A program made the translations under genes and the position numbers. From contig NZ_JAFMTR010000033.1 in NCBI RefSeq assembly GCF_018682675.1, forward strand, positions 46,052 through 110,051: a stretch of DNA of 64,000 nucleotides. The letters run 5' to 3'. Origin of the DNA: Sphingopyxis soli (GTDB lineage: Bacteria; Pseudomonadota; Alphaproteobacteria; Sphingomonadales; Sphingomonadaceae). The notes beneath the pieces were generated by a model. That model ran no database searches. It was given only the letters and a program-made list of their open reading frames with translations, and was not told the DNA's origin. The stretch's first letter is position 1, and each line of letters opens with the position of its first letter. Of this stretch, positions 8,209-18,156 are shown in pieces.

Positions 8209-9423
8209 ATGAAAATACTTTTGGTTTCTCCGAATGTTTCCAGGAAAATGGGCGGAGAAGCTATAAAGTCATGGAATATAATAAAGGAAATAAATAAGAT
8301 TGGATTGGACTCCATTCAGCTCACCCATGCAAGGGTGAGGAAGGAATTGAGTGAAAGTGAATTTTCTGATCTGAAATTCTTCTATGTCGAAGATGATTTT
8401 ATTCAGATAATATTGTTCAAGTTGCGTCTCAACTGGATTTTGGGGGCTTGGGGTTCGTGGCTGCTCCACAAGAAGGCGCAAGAACTGGCGAACAGCGAAG
8501 GATGTGATCTTGTCCATTTCACTTCGCCCATTTCGACGACTTTGCCCTATTTCGCGATGAATGGTCCGAAGGTTGTTATCGGGCCTTTGAACGGCAATAT
8601 CCATTATCCTCCGGGCCTTGCCTTTCGCGAAGAATGGCACAGGCGGCTGGCTGGGCGGATATTACCGGTTTTTCAGCGCCTGGCCGGGATGGCATTCCAG
8701 GGCAAGAAGCGGGCGGCCGCCCTTCTCGTGGCGGGGGGCGGCAGGACGGTCGACGCCCTGAAACTCGGCGGCTGCCGCGAAGAACGGATGATCGAAACGC
8801 TCGATTCCGGTGTGAGCGAGGAATTTTCGTCGAGCCCGCGCTTGACCCATTCGGAAGCCAACAATGAATTCGTGTTTGTCGGAAGGCTTATCAGCTTAAA
8901 GGGGTGCGATCTCGCCATTCGTGCGGTCGCTCGGGCCCGGAATGCGGTGCTGCATGTTGTCGGAGACGGCGTGGAGCGCGATCGGCTGGAGCAGCTCGTG
9001 GCCGAACTGGGGATCAAGGATCGCGTGATTTTTCACGGATGGGTTCCGGCGGGCGCGCCGCTTTTGCAGGTCATGCGTCGCGGGCGCGCGTTCGTCCTGC
9101 CGTCGCTTTCCGAAGCAAACGGAATTGTTGTCCAGGAGGCTATGTCGATCGGTTTGCCCGTGATTGCGGTCAATTGGGGCGGACCCGCGCTGTTGATTGA
9201 CGAAAACACGGGTGTGCTTGTCGACCCGGTTAGCGAGGAACACATCATATCGGGGGTTGCCGAGGCAATGGATCGATTGTCCTCATCGAGCAACCTGGCA
9301 GAGCGCCTTTCCCAAAATTGCTACGCGAAAGCGAAGGCCGAAGGATTTGATTGGAGCGATCTTCTGGGTCGCTGGACGGAAATATACAGGACGATACTGG
9401 CGGAAAATTCCGACGTTCGGTGA
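8209..9423 (+). CDS. Glycosyltransferase family 4
   Basis: 404 aa GT-B enzyme. The N-terminal acceptor domain begins MKILLVSPNVSRKMGGEAIK. The donor domain contains FVFVGRLISLKGCDLAIRAV, LHVVGDGVERDRLEQLV, and the E-x7-E region PSLSEANGIVVQEAMSIG. ATG 8209, preceded by GAGAGAG, is preferred over TTG 8194. The first 450 bp are AT-rich and the remainder drifts back to local GC, so the island may have a mosaic edge inside this gene (inference). With the EpsI-like gene upstream it probably acts in surface polysaccharide synthesis; sugar specificity unknown. Confidence 0.85.
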   Translation: MKILLVSPNVSRKMGGEAIKSWNIIKEINKIGLDSIQLTHARVRKELSESEFSDLKFFYVEDDFIQIILFKLRLNWILGAWGSWLLHKKAQELANSEGCDLVHFTSPISTTLPYFAMNGPKVVIGPLNGNIHYPPGLAFREEWHRRLAGRILPVFQRLAGMAFQGKKRAAALLVAGGGRTVDALKLGGCREERMIETLDSGVSEEFSSSPRLTHSEANNEFVFVGRLISLKGCDLAIRAVARARNAVLHVVGDGVERDRLEQLVAELGIKDRVIFHGWVPAGAPLLQVMRRGRAFVLPSLSEANGIVVQEAMSIGLPVIAVNWGGPALLIDENTGVLVDPVSEEHIISGVAEAMDRLSSSSNLAERLSQNCYAKAKAEGFDWSDLLGRWTEIYRTILAENSDVR

Positions 9424-9571
9424 GATGCCGCGTCTTTAGTGCGGCCGCTCATGGGGGCGGATTGCGGCTTCCGTCGCCCGATTGATCGACGAAGCCATTG
9501 GTTGGTTTCAACTTGCAACCCGCTTCGCGACATGATCAAACAGCGCCCGCAAATCATAGGGGAGACGGGTC

Positions 9572-11026
9572 ATGGCCACCGCGATCAAACAGGATATTGC
9601 CGGCGAAACGCAGCGTATGCACGAGGTGCTCGCGGCGCAGAAGGCGAGCTTTACGGCCGCCATGCCAGAAAGCCTTGCCGTACGGACTGACCGGCTCGAC
9701 CGCGCGATTGCGATGCTGGTCGATCATGCCGAGGATTTCGCCAAGGCGGTGAGCGAGGATTTCGGCCATCGCAGCCGCGAGCAGACGCTGATGACCGACA
9801 TCATGCCCTCGGTCAGCGCGCTCAAGCATGCGAAGAAGCATCTCGCTGCCTGGTCGAAGGGTGAGAAGCGCAAGCCGACTTTCCCGCTCGGCCTGCTCGG
9901 CGCGAAGGCCGAGGTGATTTATCAGCCGAAGGGCGTCGTCGGCGTCGTCGCGCCGTGGAACTTCCCGGTCGGCATGGTGTTCGTGCCGATGGCGGGCATC
10001 CTTGCCGCGGGCAACCGCGCGATGATCAAGCCGAGCGAGTTTACCGAGAATGTCTCAGGCCTGATGGCGCGGCTCGTCCCCGATTATTTCGACGAGAGCG
10101 AAATGGCGGTGTTCACCGGTGATGCCGAGGTCGGCATCGCTTTCTCGAAGCTCGCCTTCGACCATCTTATCTTCACCGGTGCGACGGGTGTCGGGCGGCA
10201 CATCATGCGCGCCGCCGCCGACAATCTGGTGCCGGTGACGCTCGAACTCGGCGGCAAGTCGCCGACTTTCATCGGGCGCAGTGCCAACAAGGATCTCGTC
10301 GGCCAGCGCGTCGCGCTCGGCAAGATGATGAACGCGGGGCAGATCTGCCTCGCGCCTGACTATCTGCTCGTGCCTGAGGATCAGGAGGGCGAGGTGATCG
10401 ACAGCGTCGTCAAGGGTGCGACCGCGCTCTATCCGACCCTGCTCGCGAACGACGATTATACCTCGGTGGTCAACGGGCGGAATTACGACCGCTTGCAGGG
10501 TTATCTCGCCGACGCGCGCGAGAAGGGTGCCGAGGTGATCGAGGTGAACCCTGCGAACGAAGATTTCGCGAGCGCCAACGGCCACAAGATGCCGCTCCAC
10601 ATCGTCCGGGGCGCGACCGATGAGATGAAGGTGATGCAGGAAGAAATCTTCGGCCCGATCCTGCCGGTCAGGACCTACAAGACGATCGACGACGCGATCG
10701 ACTATGTCAACGAGCACGACCGTCCGCTCGGCCTCTATTATTTCGGGCAGGACAAGAGCGAGGAGGACCGCGTGCTGACGCGGACGATCTCGGGCGGGGT
10801 CACGGTCAACGACGTGCTGTTCCACAATGCGATGGAGGATCTGCCCTTCGGCGGGGTCGGGCCGTCGGGGATGGGCAATTACCACGGGGTCGACGGGTTC
10901 CGTACCTTCAGCCACACGCGCGCGGTCTATCGCCAGCCCAAGCTCGATGTCGCCGGGCTCGCGGGCTTCAAGCCGCCCTATGGCAAGGCGACCGCGAAGA
11001 CGCTGGCGAAAGAACTCAAGAAATAG
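9572..11026 (+). CDS. calB: Coniferyl aldehyde dehydrogenase
   Basis: NAD-dependent oxidation of coniferyl aldehyde to ferulate, or of a related aldehyde. 484 aa, full length. Motifs: VVAPWNFPVGMVF (cofactor strand), VTLELGGKSPTFIG with the general-base glutamate, and NAGQICLAPDYLLVP with the catalytic cysteine. The C-terminal ISGGVTVNDVLFHNAMEDLP and FRTFSHTRAVYRQ segments are typical of the coniferyl-aldehyde branch rather than of betaine aldehyde dehydrogenases. RBS AGGGGA precedes ATG 9572. No lignin-monomer catabolic genes lie beside it, so the true substrate may be a broader aldehyde. Confidence 0.85.
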   Translation: MATAIKQDIAGETQRMHEVLAAQKASFTAAMPESLAVRTDRLDRAIAMLVDHAEDFAKAVSEDFGHRSREQTLMTDIMPSVSALKHAKKHLAAWSKGEKRKPTFPLGLLGAKAEVIYQPKGVVGVVAPWNFPVGMVFVPMAGILAAGNRAMIKPSEFTENVSGLMARLVPDYFDESEMAVFTGDAEVGIAFSKLAFDHLIFTGATGVGRHIMRAAADNLVPVTLELGGKSPTFIGRSANKDLVGQRVALGKMMNAGQICLAPDYLLVPEDQEGEVIDSVVKGATALYPTLLANDDYTSVVNGRNYDRLQGYLADAREKGAEVIEVNPANEDFASANGHKMPLHIVRGATDEMKVMQEEIFGPILPVRTYKTIDDAIDYVNEHDRPLGLYYFGQDKSEEDRVLTRTISGGVTVNDVLFHNAMEDLPFGGVGPSGMGNYHGVDGFRTFSHTRAVYRQPKLDVAGLAGFKPPYGKATAKTLAKELKK

Positions 11027-11091
11027 CTTGGCAAGCGGCGGCGCTTCGCCCTAGGGGAAGCGCCGCGCTTTCGGCATCATGCCGACGCTGT

Positions 11092-11176
11092 GCCCCTGTG
11101 GTGAAATTGGTAGACGCGCTCGACTCAAAATCGAGTTCCGCAAGGAGTGCTGGTTCGAGTCCGGCCAGGGGCACCA
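11092..11176 (+). tRNA. tRNA-Leu (CAA)
   Basis: 85-nt class II tRNA. Acceptor GCCCCTG pairs with CAGGGGC, the discriminator is A, and CCA is encoded. Anticodon stem CTCGA/TCGAG with loop CTCAAAA gives anticodon CAA for codon UUG. It has the long variable arm expected of tRNA-Leu, and GGTTCGAGTCC as T-arm. No integrase or attachment-site duplication is seen. Confidence 0.95.
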
Positions 11177-11308
11177 TAACCGCCGCGCAAATCCTCCATT
11201 CGCCGTGCGACGAACCGCTCGTCCGGTCTGGCAAACGGTCGGGCTTATGAATCGGTCGCGCTGCCTCCTGTAACAATTGACGCCATGACGGCCAGCTAAC
11301 ATGCGTGA

Positions 11309-12430
<1,122 letters not shown>

Positions 12431-12675
12431 CCCGCCGCGTCGAGGCGGGCCTCCACCCCGACCGTCATCTACCCATTTCTGCACTTAATGCCGCCGTTCT
12501 GGCGCCGTTAAATTTCGCAAATTGGGAATTTTATTCATATTCGGCAGGCAATGTGGCGGTGGATTCAGGTTAACTCATTGATGAACCGTTAACTGCGGGA
12601 AGCGGCGACGTTGAGTAACAAGAAGATTTTCGCTATGCATAGGGTGGCGTTATTCATGCGTACTGAAGTATAACG

Positions 12676-13341
12676 ATGACCTATTCCCGCTCGCCCGGCG
12701 CTATTCCGAATGAGGATGGCATGAAGAAACCGATCGCTGCCAATACCGCGTCCCAGCCGGTCGCCGGAGCGGATGCCGATCGCCGCGGCGGCGATCGCTA
12801 TCGCACCGTCTGGCGCATCGCAAAGGTGACGCGCGACGGCGACGTCGGGTTGTGGCGCGTCCGCAACATGTCGGATCGCGGGATGATGCTTGCCGCCGAC
12901 GTGCCGGTTGCGGTCGGCGAGAAGCTCGAAATCGCGCTGTCGGACGCCGTCGTCGTCCGCGGCAAGGTCGTGTGGGCGGAGGGCGGCCGTCTCGGCGTCG
13001 AATTCGACCGGGAAGTCGATGTCGCCGACGTGCTGAAGCAGCTCGCCGCCGAACAGCGCGCGAGCGGCTATCGCCAGCCGCGCCTGCCGGTGCACACGCA
13101 GGCAAAGGTCACGACCGAAGAGGGGACGAGCGACATCGAGCTCGTCGACCTGTCGCAGAGCGGCGCCGGCTTCGTCCACAACGGCGCGCTCGAGGTCGGC
13201 AAGGAAGTCGACCTGGTCCTCGCCAGCGGCATCCACCGCAAGGCGATCGTCCGCTGGGCGCGCGGGACGCGCGGCGGCTTGTGGCTGACGCAGCCGCTCG
13301 ACCGCGCCGACCTTGAGAGCATCCGCCGCTTCCAGGGCTGA
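12676..13341 (+). CDS. Tandem PilZ-domain protein
   Basis: 221 aa with two PilZ-like domains: residues ~35-110 (DRYRTVWRIAKV, then VRNMSDRGMMLAADVPVAVG) and ~125-215 (YRQPRLPVHTQAKV, then ELVDLSQSGAGFVHNGALEV). PilZ domains bind cyclic di-GMP through RxxxR and D/NxSxxG. The first domain has R-x3-R-like RYRTVWR and NMSDRG; the second has RQPRLPV and DLSQSG, so at least one could bind (inference). Start 12676 is used; ATG 12721 is possible. The upstream 245 bp are AT-rich with two GTTAAC words at about 12570 and 12590. Its position after mreB suggests a link to envelope growth or motility, unproven. Confidence 0.8.
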   Translation: MTYSRSPGAIPNEDGMKKPIAANTASQPVAGADADRRGGDRYRTVWRIAKVTRDGDVGLWRVRNMSDRGMMLAADVPVAVGEKLEIALSDAVVVRGKVVWAEGGRLGVEFDREVDVADVLKQLAAEQRASGYRQPRLPVHTQAKVTTEEGTSDIELVDLSQSGAGFVHNGALEVGKEVDLVLASGIHRKAIVRWARGTRGGLWLTQPLDRADLESIRRFQG

Positions 13342-13344
13342 GCG

Positions 13345-13989
13345 CTATGCCGCGCCTTTGACGATCTTCGCCCAGGGATTGAGGTCGGGCTCGCCGATCT
13401 TGCTCAGCCGGTTGTGGTCGCGGTGCAGGAAAGGCTCGTCGCGGCCCTTCACCATCAGCATCGTGTCGGACACATAGCTCCACGATCCGTCGTCGTGAAA
13501 ATCGACCGTCAGCTGGTAGCTGTCGGTGCGAAAGGCGAGGTCGAGGAAGGTGGTCGAGCAGATGCCATATTCGGTCTGGCCGCGCTCGGCCCTCAGCACC
13601 AGTTTCCGGTCGCCGGGCTTGGCGTGGCCCGCCGCGATCGCGATCTGGCCGCGCGGGATCGCCAGCGTCTGCAGGATCAGGCCGGTCGCGGCCTCATAGA
13701 GCCAATAGCCGACCTGATCGTGGAAGGTGATGTCCTCTTCGCGCGTGTTGATATGGACATGATAGCGCAGGCCATAGAAAAGCTGCGGACCGTTCGCCTG
13801 CGGGTCGATCGGCTGCATCTCGATCCGCTCGTAATATTTGCGCGTTTCGGGGCCGTCGGCCTTCGGGTTGACGTCGACGCCGCGCTGGCCCTCCCATATG
13901 CCGGCCAGCCGGCGCAGCGGGCCGAGATTGTTCAGCGTTTCGGGATCGACGTCCTCGGGCTCGGTGAAGATATCGTCGGGTATGTCCAT
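13345..13989 (-). CDS. Heme-binding beta-barrel (nitrobindin/THAP4-like) domain protein
   Basis: 214 aa predicted single beta-barrel. LGPLRRLAGIWEGQRG at the start is the characteristic opening of the fatty-acid-binding-like/nitrobindin fold, and the alternating strand pattern continues to FLHRDHNRLSKI, where a histidine might ligate heme. Function is inferred by fold only; relatives bind heme and NO or peroxynitrite. Start MDIPDDIFTEPEDVD at 13989. It lies 20 bp after the stop of aguB on the same strand and is probably the last gene of the agmatine operon. Confidence 0.7.
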   Translation of the reverse strand: MDIPDDIFTEPEDVDPETLNNLGPLRRLAGIWEGQRGVDVNPKADGPETRKYYERIEMQPIDPQANGPQLFYGLRYHVHINTREEDITFHDQVGYWLYEAATGLILQTLAIPRGQIAIAAGHAKPGDRKLVLRAERGQTEYGICSTTFLDLAFRTDSYQLTVDFHDDGSWSYVSDTMLMVKGRDEPFLHRDHNRLSKIGEPDLNPWAKIVKGAA

Positions 13990-14009
13990 GCTCGCCCCTC
14001 TCCAATCGG

Positions 14010-14861
14010 TCAGATGTCCTCGACCAGCCGTCCGTAAAGCTGCGGGCGGCGGTCGCGGAAGAAGCCCATGCCGGCGCGGTGCTTCGCGGCGCGGTCGAGG
14101 TCGATCGTTTCGACGAGCACGCCGGTTTCGCTTGCGCCGAACGCCTGCGCCAGGTCGCCCCATTCGTCGGTGATGAAACTGTGGCCATAGAAAGTCGCAT
14201 CGCCCTCGGTCCCGATGCGATTGGCGGCGATCACCGGCATGCAGTTCGACACGCTGTGCCCCTGCATCGCGCGGCGCCACATGCGGCTGGTGTCGAGATC
14301 GGCGTCATAGGGCTCGGACCCGATCGCGGTCGGGTAGAAGAGCAGTTCGGCGCCCATCAGCGCCATTGCGCGCGCGCATTCGGGATACCATTGATCCCAG
14401 CACACGCCGACGCCGATCCGCGTCCCGAACAGGTCCCAGACCTTGAAGCCCGTATTGCCGGGGCGGAAATAATATTTCTCTTCATAGCCGGGGCCATCGG
14501 GAATGTGGCTCTTGCGATACGTCCCCATGATCGCTCCGTCGGGGCCGATCATCGCGAGCGTGTTGTAATAATGCGGCCCGTCCTTCTCGAAGAAGCTGGT
14601 CGGGATCGCGACCTTGAGCTTCGCCGCCAGCGCCTGCATCGCGACGACGCTCGGGTGCTCGGCGGTCGGGCGCGCATTCGCGAAGAGTTCTTCCTCTTCG
14701 ACCTGGCAGAAATAGGGGCCTTCGAAGAGTTCGGGCGGCAGGATCACCTGCGCGCCTTTCACCGCCGCTTCCTCGACGAGCGCGGTGACGGCCTCGATAT
14801 TGGGCTGAACGGGACCGGGCAAGGGAAGCTGCAGCGCGGCGACGGTGATGGTGCGGGTCAT
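14010..14861 (-). CDS. aguB: N-carbamoylputrescine amidase
   Basis: Hydrolyses N-carbamoylputrescine to putrescine, CO2 and ammonia, the second step after agmatine deiminase. 283-aa nitrilase-superfamily enzyme with the Glu-Lys-Cys triad visible in ILPPELFEGPYF, GTYRKSHIPDGPGYEEKYYF and GVGVCWDQWYPECARAMAL. Start at MTRTITVAALQ (14861); this ATG overlaps the stop of the TonB-like gene as ATGA, implying translational coupling. The functional pairing with aguA two genes upstream makes the assignment strong. Confidence 0.93.
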   Translation of the reverse strand: MTRTITVAALQLPLPGPVQPNIEAVTALVEEAAVKGAQVILPPELFEGPYFCQVEEEELFANARPTAEHPSVVAMQALAAKLKVAIPTSFFEKDGPHYYNTLAMIGPDGAIMGTYRKSHIPDGPGYEEKYYFRPGNTGFKVWDLFGTRIGVGVCWDQWYPECARAMALMGAELLFYPTAIGSEPYDADLDTSRMWRRAMQGHSVSNCMPVIAANRIGTEGDATFYGHSFITDEWGDLAQAFGASETGVLVETIDLDRAAKHRAGMGFFRDRRPQLYGRLVEDI

Positions 14862-15220
14862 GGCTTTGTGGGCTCGGCTGGCTCGGACGGGGGAGGAAGC
14901 TTCCAACGGATCGACTGTTCAAACTGGAATGCCTTGGGTTTCCCCTTATCATCCAATGGCGGTTTAAAGCGTCCCTTTTCCATCATCAGTTTGCAAGCGG
15001 AGGCATCCAGTTCGGGATCGGCTGACTGCACGATCTCGCAAGATTTGGGAAGGCCGTCGGCCCCCACCTGCAATCGGACCCTTGTGACGCCTTCGACCTG
15101 TTCCTTTTGAGCGCCGCTTGGATAATCCCAGTTTGTCGTTTGCCCGTACACTGGCAACGCGATGACAAGGGCAAAAAAATGGGCTGGGACTGCAAACGAT
15201 TTGTGTGACATTCTGCTCAT
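14858..15220 (-). CDS. TonB C-terminal-like periplasmic protein between aguA and aguB
   Basis: 120 aa with a probable signal peptide (MSHKSFAVPAHFFALVIALP). The mature part resembles the TonB C-terminal fold: EGVTRVRLQVGADGLPKSC, CEIVQSADPELDASACKL, then RFKPPLDDKGKPKAF. There is no proline-rich spanner or ordinary TonB membrane anchor, so it is not a full energy transducer. Its start overlaps the aguA stop (ATGA, 15217-15220) and its stop overlaps the aguB start (ATGA, 14858-14861), so it is translationally wedged into the operon. Function unknown; a role in the periplasm is inferred from the signal peptide. Base use is slightly AT-richer than aguA and aguB. Confidence 0.75.
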   Translation of the reverse strand: MSRMSHKSFAVPAHFFALVIALPVYGQTTNWDYPSGAQKEQVEGVTRVRLQVGADGLPKSCEIVQSADPELDASACKLMMEKGRFKPPLDDKGKPKAFQFEQSIRWKLPPPSEPAEPTKP

Positions 15221-16200
15221 GTTGGCACCTGCTGGCTCGAACAATGGAAGCTGCCGCCGCCGACGATGATCCCGCGCGCGGGCACGCCGACGGCGCGGCG
15301 ATCGGGGAAGAGCGCGGCAAGCATGTCGACCGCGGCCTGATCGTTCGCCACGCCATAGGTCGGGACGACAACGACCGTATTGCCGATGTAGAAATTCATA
15401 TAGCTCGCCGCCGCGATCTCGCCGTCGATTTCGACCCGGCCCGGCGAGGGCAGGTCGACGATCTCGATTCCGTCGAAGGCCGCGGTGCGCGCGCGGGCGT
15501 CGGCATAGATATGGGCGTTGGGGTCATCGTCGCCCGCCGCAACAGGCAGCGCGAGGCGACCTTCGCCGACGAAGCGCGCGAGATTGTCGACATGGCCGTC
15601 GGTGTGATCGCCGATCAGCCCGTTGCCGAGCCACAGCAGCCGGTCGATGCCGAGCGACTGGTGGAGGCGCACCGCGATATCCTCGCGCGTCAGCACCGGG
15701 TTGCGGTTGGCGTTGAGCAGGCATTCCTCGGTGGTGACGCAGAGGCCGCTGCCGTCGACGTCGATCGCGCCGCCTTCGAGCACCCAGTCCTGATCGTCCA
15801 CGGGCAGGCCCGATCCGGCGGCGAGCGCCGCGCCCACTTCCTGATCGCCCGGCATGACGAATTTCTCGCCCCACCAGTTGAATTCGAAATTGCGCGCGCG
15901 CCGCGCCGCGCCCGTGCCGGCGACGATCGGCCCGGTATCGCGCAGCCAGATGTCGCCGAGCGGCTGGACGAGGATGCGGACGCCCGCGTCGACGAGCTTT
16001 GCGGCGACTTCCGCCTGTCGCTCGTCGTTGACGACCAGCCGCACCTCTTCGCCGCGGCCGCCGTCATGGACGGCGTTCGCGAAGGCGGCGATGTCGGCGC
16101 GGGCCGCGTCGATCGCGCCCGCCCATTCTTCATCGAGGTGCGGAAATCCGATCCACACCGCCTCGTGCGGCGCCCATTCTGCGGGCATCTTGAGCGTCAT
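15217..16200 (-). CDS. aguA: Agmatine deiminase
   Basis: Converts agmatine to N-carbamoylputrescine and ammonia in the arginine-decarboxylase route to putrescine. 327 aa, slightly shorter than plant and Pseudomonas enzymes. Motifs of the guanidino-group-modifying superfamily are present: DIWLRDTGPI, WVLEGGAIDVDG, the histidine in LIGDHTDGHVDN, and the catalytic cysteine at residue ~320 in GGGSFHCSSQQ. Start 16200. First gene of an aguA - TonB-like - aguB - beta-barrel operon. A repeat pair lies between its start and the upstream peptidase gene. Confidence 0.95.
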   Translation of the reverse strand: MTLKMPAEWAPHEAVWIGFPHLDEEWAGAIDAARADIAAFANAVHDGGRGEEVRLVVNDERQAEVAAKLVDAGVRILVQPLGDIWLRDTGPIVAGTGAARRARNFEFNWWGEKFVMPGDQEVGAALAAGSGLPVDDQDWVLEGGAIDVDGSGLCVTTEECLLNANRNPVLTREDIAVRLHQSLGIDRLLWLGNGLIGDHTDGHVDNLARFVGEGRLALPVAAGDDDPNAHIYADARARTAAFDGIEIVDLPSPGRVEIDGEIAAASYMNFYIGNTVVVVPTYGVANDQAAVDMLAALFPDRRAVGVPARGIIVGGGSFHCSSQQVPT

Positions 16201-16219
16201 GGGCGCTTGTCCTTTATCT

Positions 16220-16301
16220 CGTCATTGCGAGGAGCGAAGCGACGCGGCAATCCAGAGCTGCCTATACCGCTCTGGATTGCTTCGCTTCGCTCGCAATGAC
16301 G
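16220..16301. repeat. Inverted pair of family A repeats with short loop
   Basis: Left unit CGTCATTGCGAGGAGCGAAG through CCAGAGC (16220-16258) faces right unit GCTCTGGATTGCTTCGC through AATGACG (16268-16301), separated by about 9 bp. Same outer ends and polarity as the arms of the GIY-YIG element, but the loop holds no gene. It sits between the aguA start and the M28 peptidase stop. Confidence 0.92.
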
Positions 16302-16306
16302 AAGCT

Positions 16307-17986
16307 CTACTTCGCAGGGCGCGACTTGTCGCGCGCGGCGCGGAACTCGTCGCCTTCGTTCCAGTTCGGCCACGCCGTCGTCGATGCGAGCATCCGGCCG
16401 GCGGCATAATAGAGCTTGAGGTCGGCGAGCATCCCGTCCCAATTCTTGATCGCCGCATATTCGTCGGCGGGTGCGTGATAGCGGTTCTTTTCATAATCTT
16501 CTGCCGCCTTCTTGCCGGCTTCCTTGCCGCCCGCGACCAGGTCTTCGCCCGCGCCGAAGTTGAAGAAGGGCACGCCCAGCTTCGCGAAGCTGAAGTGATC
16601 CGAACGGTAGTAGAAGCCCTTTTCGGGGGTCGGTTCGTCGACGATCGCGACGTTCGCAGCCTTGGCGACCTTTTCGAGATAGGCGTCGAGCTGCGACTTG
16701 CCGCGGCCGACGACGACGATGTCCTTCGCGGGGCCATTGGGATTGAGCGAGTCCATGTTCACCCCGCCGACGGTCTGGCCGAGCGGGAAGATCGGGTTCT
16801 CGGCATAATATTTGGAACCGAGCAGACCCGATTCCTCGGCGGTGACGGCCAGGAACACGATGCTGCGATCGGGCGCTCCGGCCTTCTTGTAAGCCTGCGC
16901 CAGCGTGACGAGACCCGCGATTCCGCTCGCATTGTCGACCGCGCCGTTGCAGATGCCGTCGCCGTTCACCGGCGTGCAGCGGCCGAGGTGATCCCAGTGG
17001 CCGGTGTAGAGCACATATTCGTCGGGCCGCTTGGCGCCCGGCAGCACGCCGATGACGTTATGCGACATCTTCCTGGCGATCGCGTTATCGAAGCCGAAGG
17101 TCGCCTTCACGCCGGTCAGCGCGACGGGCTTGAACCCCTTTTTCGCGGCGGCGGCGCGCAGCGCGTCGAAATCCTGCCCCGCGCTCGCGAACAGCTCCTT
17201 CGCCTTGCCGAGCTGGATCCAGCCGTTCGCGGCGGTTTCCTTGGCGCCGCCGTCCTTGCTTTCGGCCAGATAATTGGCGCCGGTGTTGCTGCTTTCGACG
17301 ACGTTCCAGCCATAGGCGGCGGGTTCGGTGTCGTGGACGATCAGCGCGGCGGCGGCGCCCTGACGCGCCGCTTCCTCATATTTATAGGTCCAGCGGCCGT
17401 AATAGGTCATCGCCCGGCCGTTGAATTCGCCCTTGGCTTCCTTCGTCTGCCAGTCGGGGTCGTTGACGAGGATGATGACGGTCTTGCCCTTGACGTCGAG
17501 CCCGGCATAGTCGTTCCAGCCCTTTTCGGGCGCGTTGATGCCATAGCCGACGAAGACGACGTCGCTGTCCTTGATCTCGGTCTTCGGCTGCACGCGGTAG
17601 CTGAAGGCGACATAGTCCTTCGCATATTGCAACGTGACCGGCGCCTTGCCGCCGGAGAAGGTCAGCGGGGTCGCGTTTTTCGTCGTGATCTCGACCAGCG
17701 GGACATCCTGCGTCCACTTGCCGTTGTTGCCGGGCTTCAGTCCCGCCGCCTCATATTGCTTGATCAGATAGGCGATCGTCTTTTCCTCGCCCACCGTGCC
17801 GGGCGCGCGGCCCTCATAGGCGTCGGAAGACAATTCCCTGGTGACGTCCTGAAGCGTCTGCAGCGACAGGTCGGGGAACTGGACGTCGGGCAGGGCGACG
17901 GCGGTGGCCGCCTTGTCGGCGCCGCCGCATGCGGCGACGGTCAGGAGGACCGCGAAAGCCGCGGTGGTTCGGGGGAAACGAAGCAT
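16307..17986 (-). CDS. M28 family metallopeptidase lipoprotein with PA domain
   Basis: Zinc aminopeptidase-type exopeptidase, 559 aa, probably periplasmic and lipid-anchored: the signal FAVLLTVAACGG contains a lipobox. A PA (protease-associated) insert lies around residues 130-260 (VVFVGYGINAPEKGWNDYAG onward). Metal ligands of M28 are recognisable: His-x-Asp in LYTGHWDHLGRC, Asp in GAVDNASGIAGL, the catalytic and ligand glutamates in AVTAEESGLLGS, Asp in VNMDSLNPNG, and a late His (RYHAPADEY). Start 17986. It is divergent from the S9 peptidase across a 170-bp promoter region, suggesting a shared peptide-scavenging role (inference). Confidence 0.9.
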   Translation of the reverse strand: MLRFPRTTAAFAVLLTVAACGGADKAATAVALPDVQFPDLSLQTLQDVTRELSSDAYEGRAPGTVGEEKTIAYLIKQYEAAGLKPGNNGKWTQDVPLVEITTKNATPLTFSGGKAPVTLQYAKDYVAFSYRVQPKTEIKDSDVVFVGYGINAPEKGWNDYAGLDVKGKTVIILVNDPDWQTKEAKGEFNGRAMTYYGRWTYKYEEAARQGAAAALIVHDTEPAAYGWNVVESSNTGANYLAESKDGGAKETAANGWIQLGKAKELFASAGQDFDALRAAAAKKGFKPVALTGVKATFGFDNAIARKMSHNVIGVLPGAKRPDEYVLYTGHWDHLGRCTPVNGDGICNGAVDNASGIAGLVTLAQAYKKAGAPDRSIVFLAVTAEESGLLGSKYYAENPIFPLGQTVGGVNMDSLNPNGPAKDIVVVGRGKSQLDAYLEKVAKAANVAIVDEPTPEKGFYYRSDHFSFAKLGVPFFNFGAGEDLVAGGKEAGKKAAEDYEKNRYHAPADEYAAIKNWDGMLADLKLYYAAGRMLASTTAWPNWNEGDEFRAARDKSRPAK

Positions 17987-18156
17987 GGAATTCCTCGGGG
18001 TTTCGTTTGCGGGCGACCGGGCTTGTGCCAGTCGTCGCGTACCGATGCAAGGCGGAGCGGCAGGGGACGATGCCGCCGATAAGGTTCCAAAGAGACTTGA
18101 TAATTTCGGTGCGGGTGGCAGTCCTTCGGCACAAGATTCTAACGGGGGACTATATC

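Noticed and set aside
11092..11176. tRNA-Leu as a genomic-island attachment site
   Set aside because: No integrase and no duplicate of the tRNA 3' end nearby.
12569..12596. CtrA-binding site before the PilZ gene
   Set aside because: Two TTAA words are present but about 15 bp apart instead of 7, so the consensus is not met.
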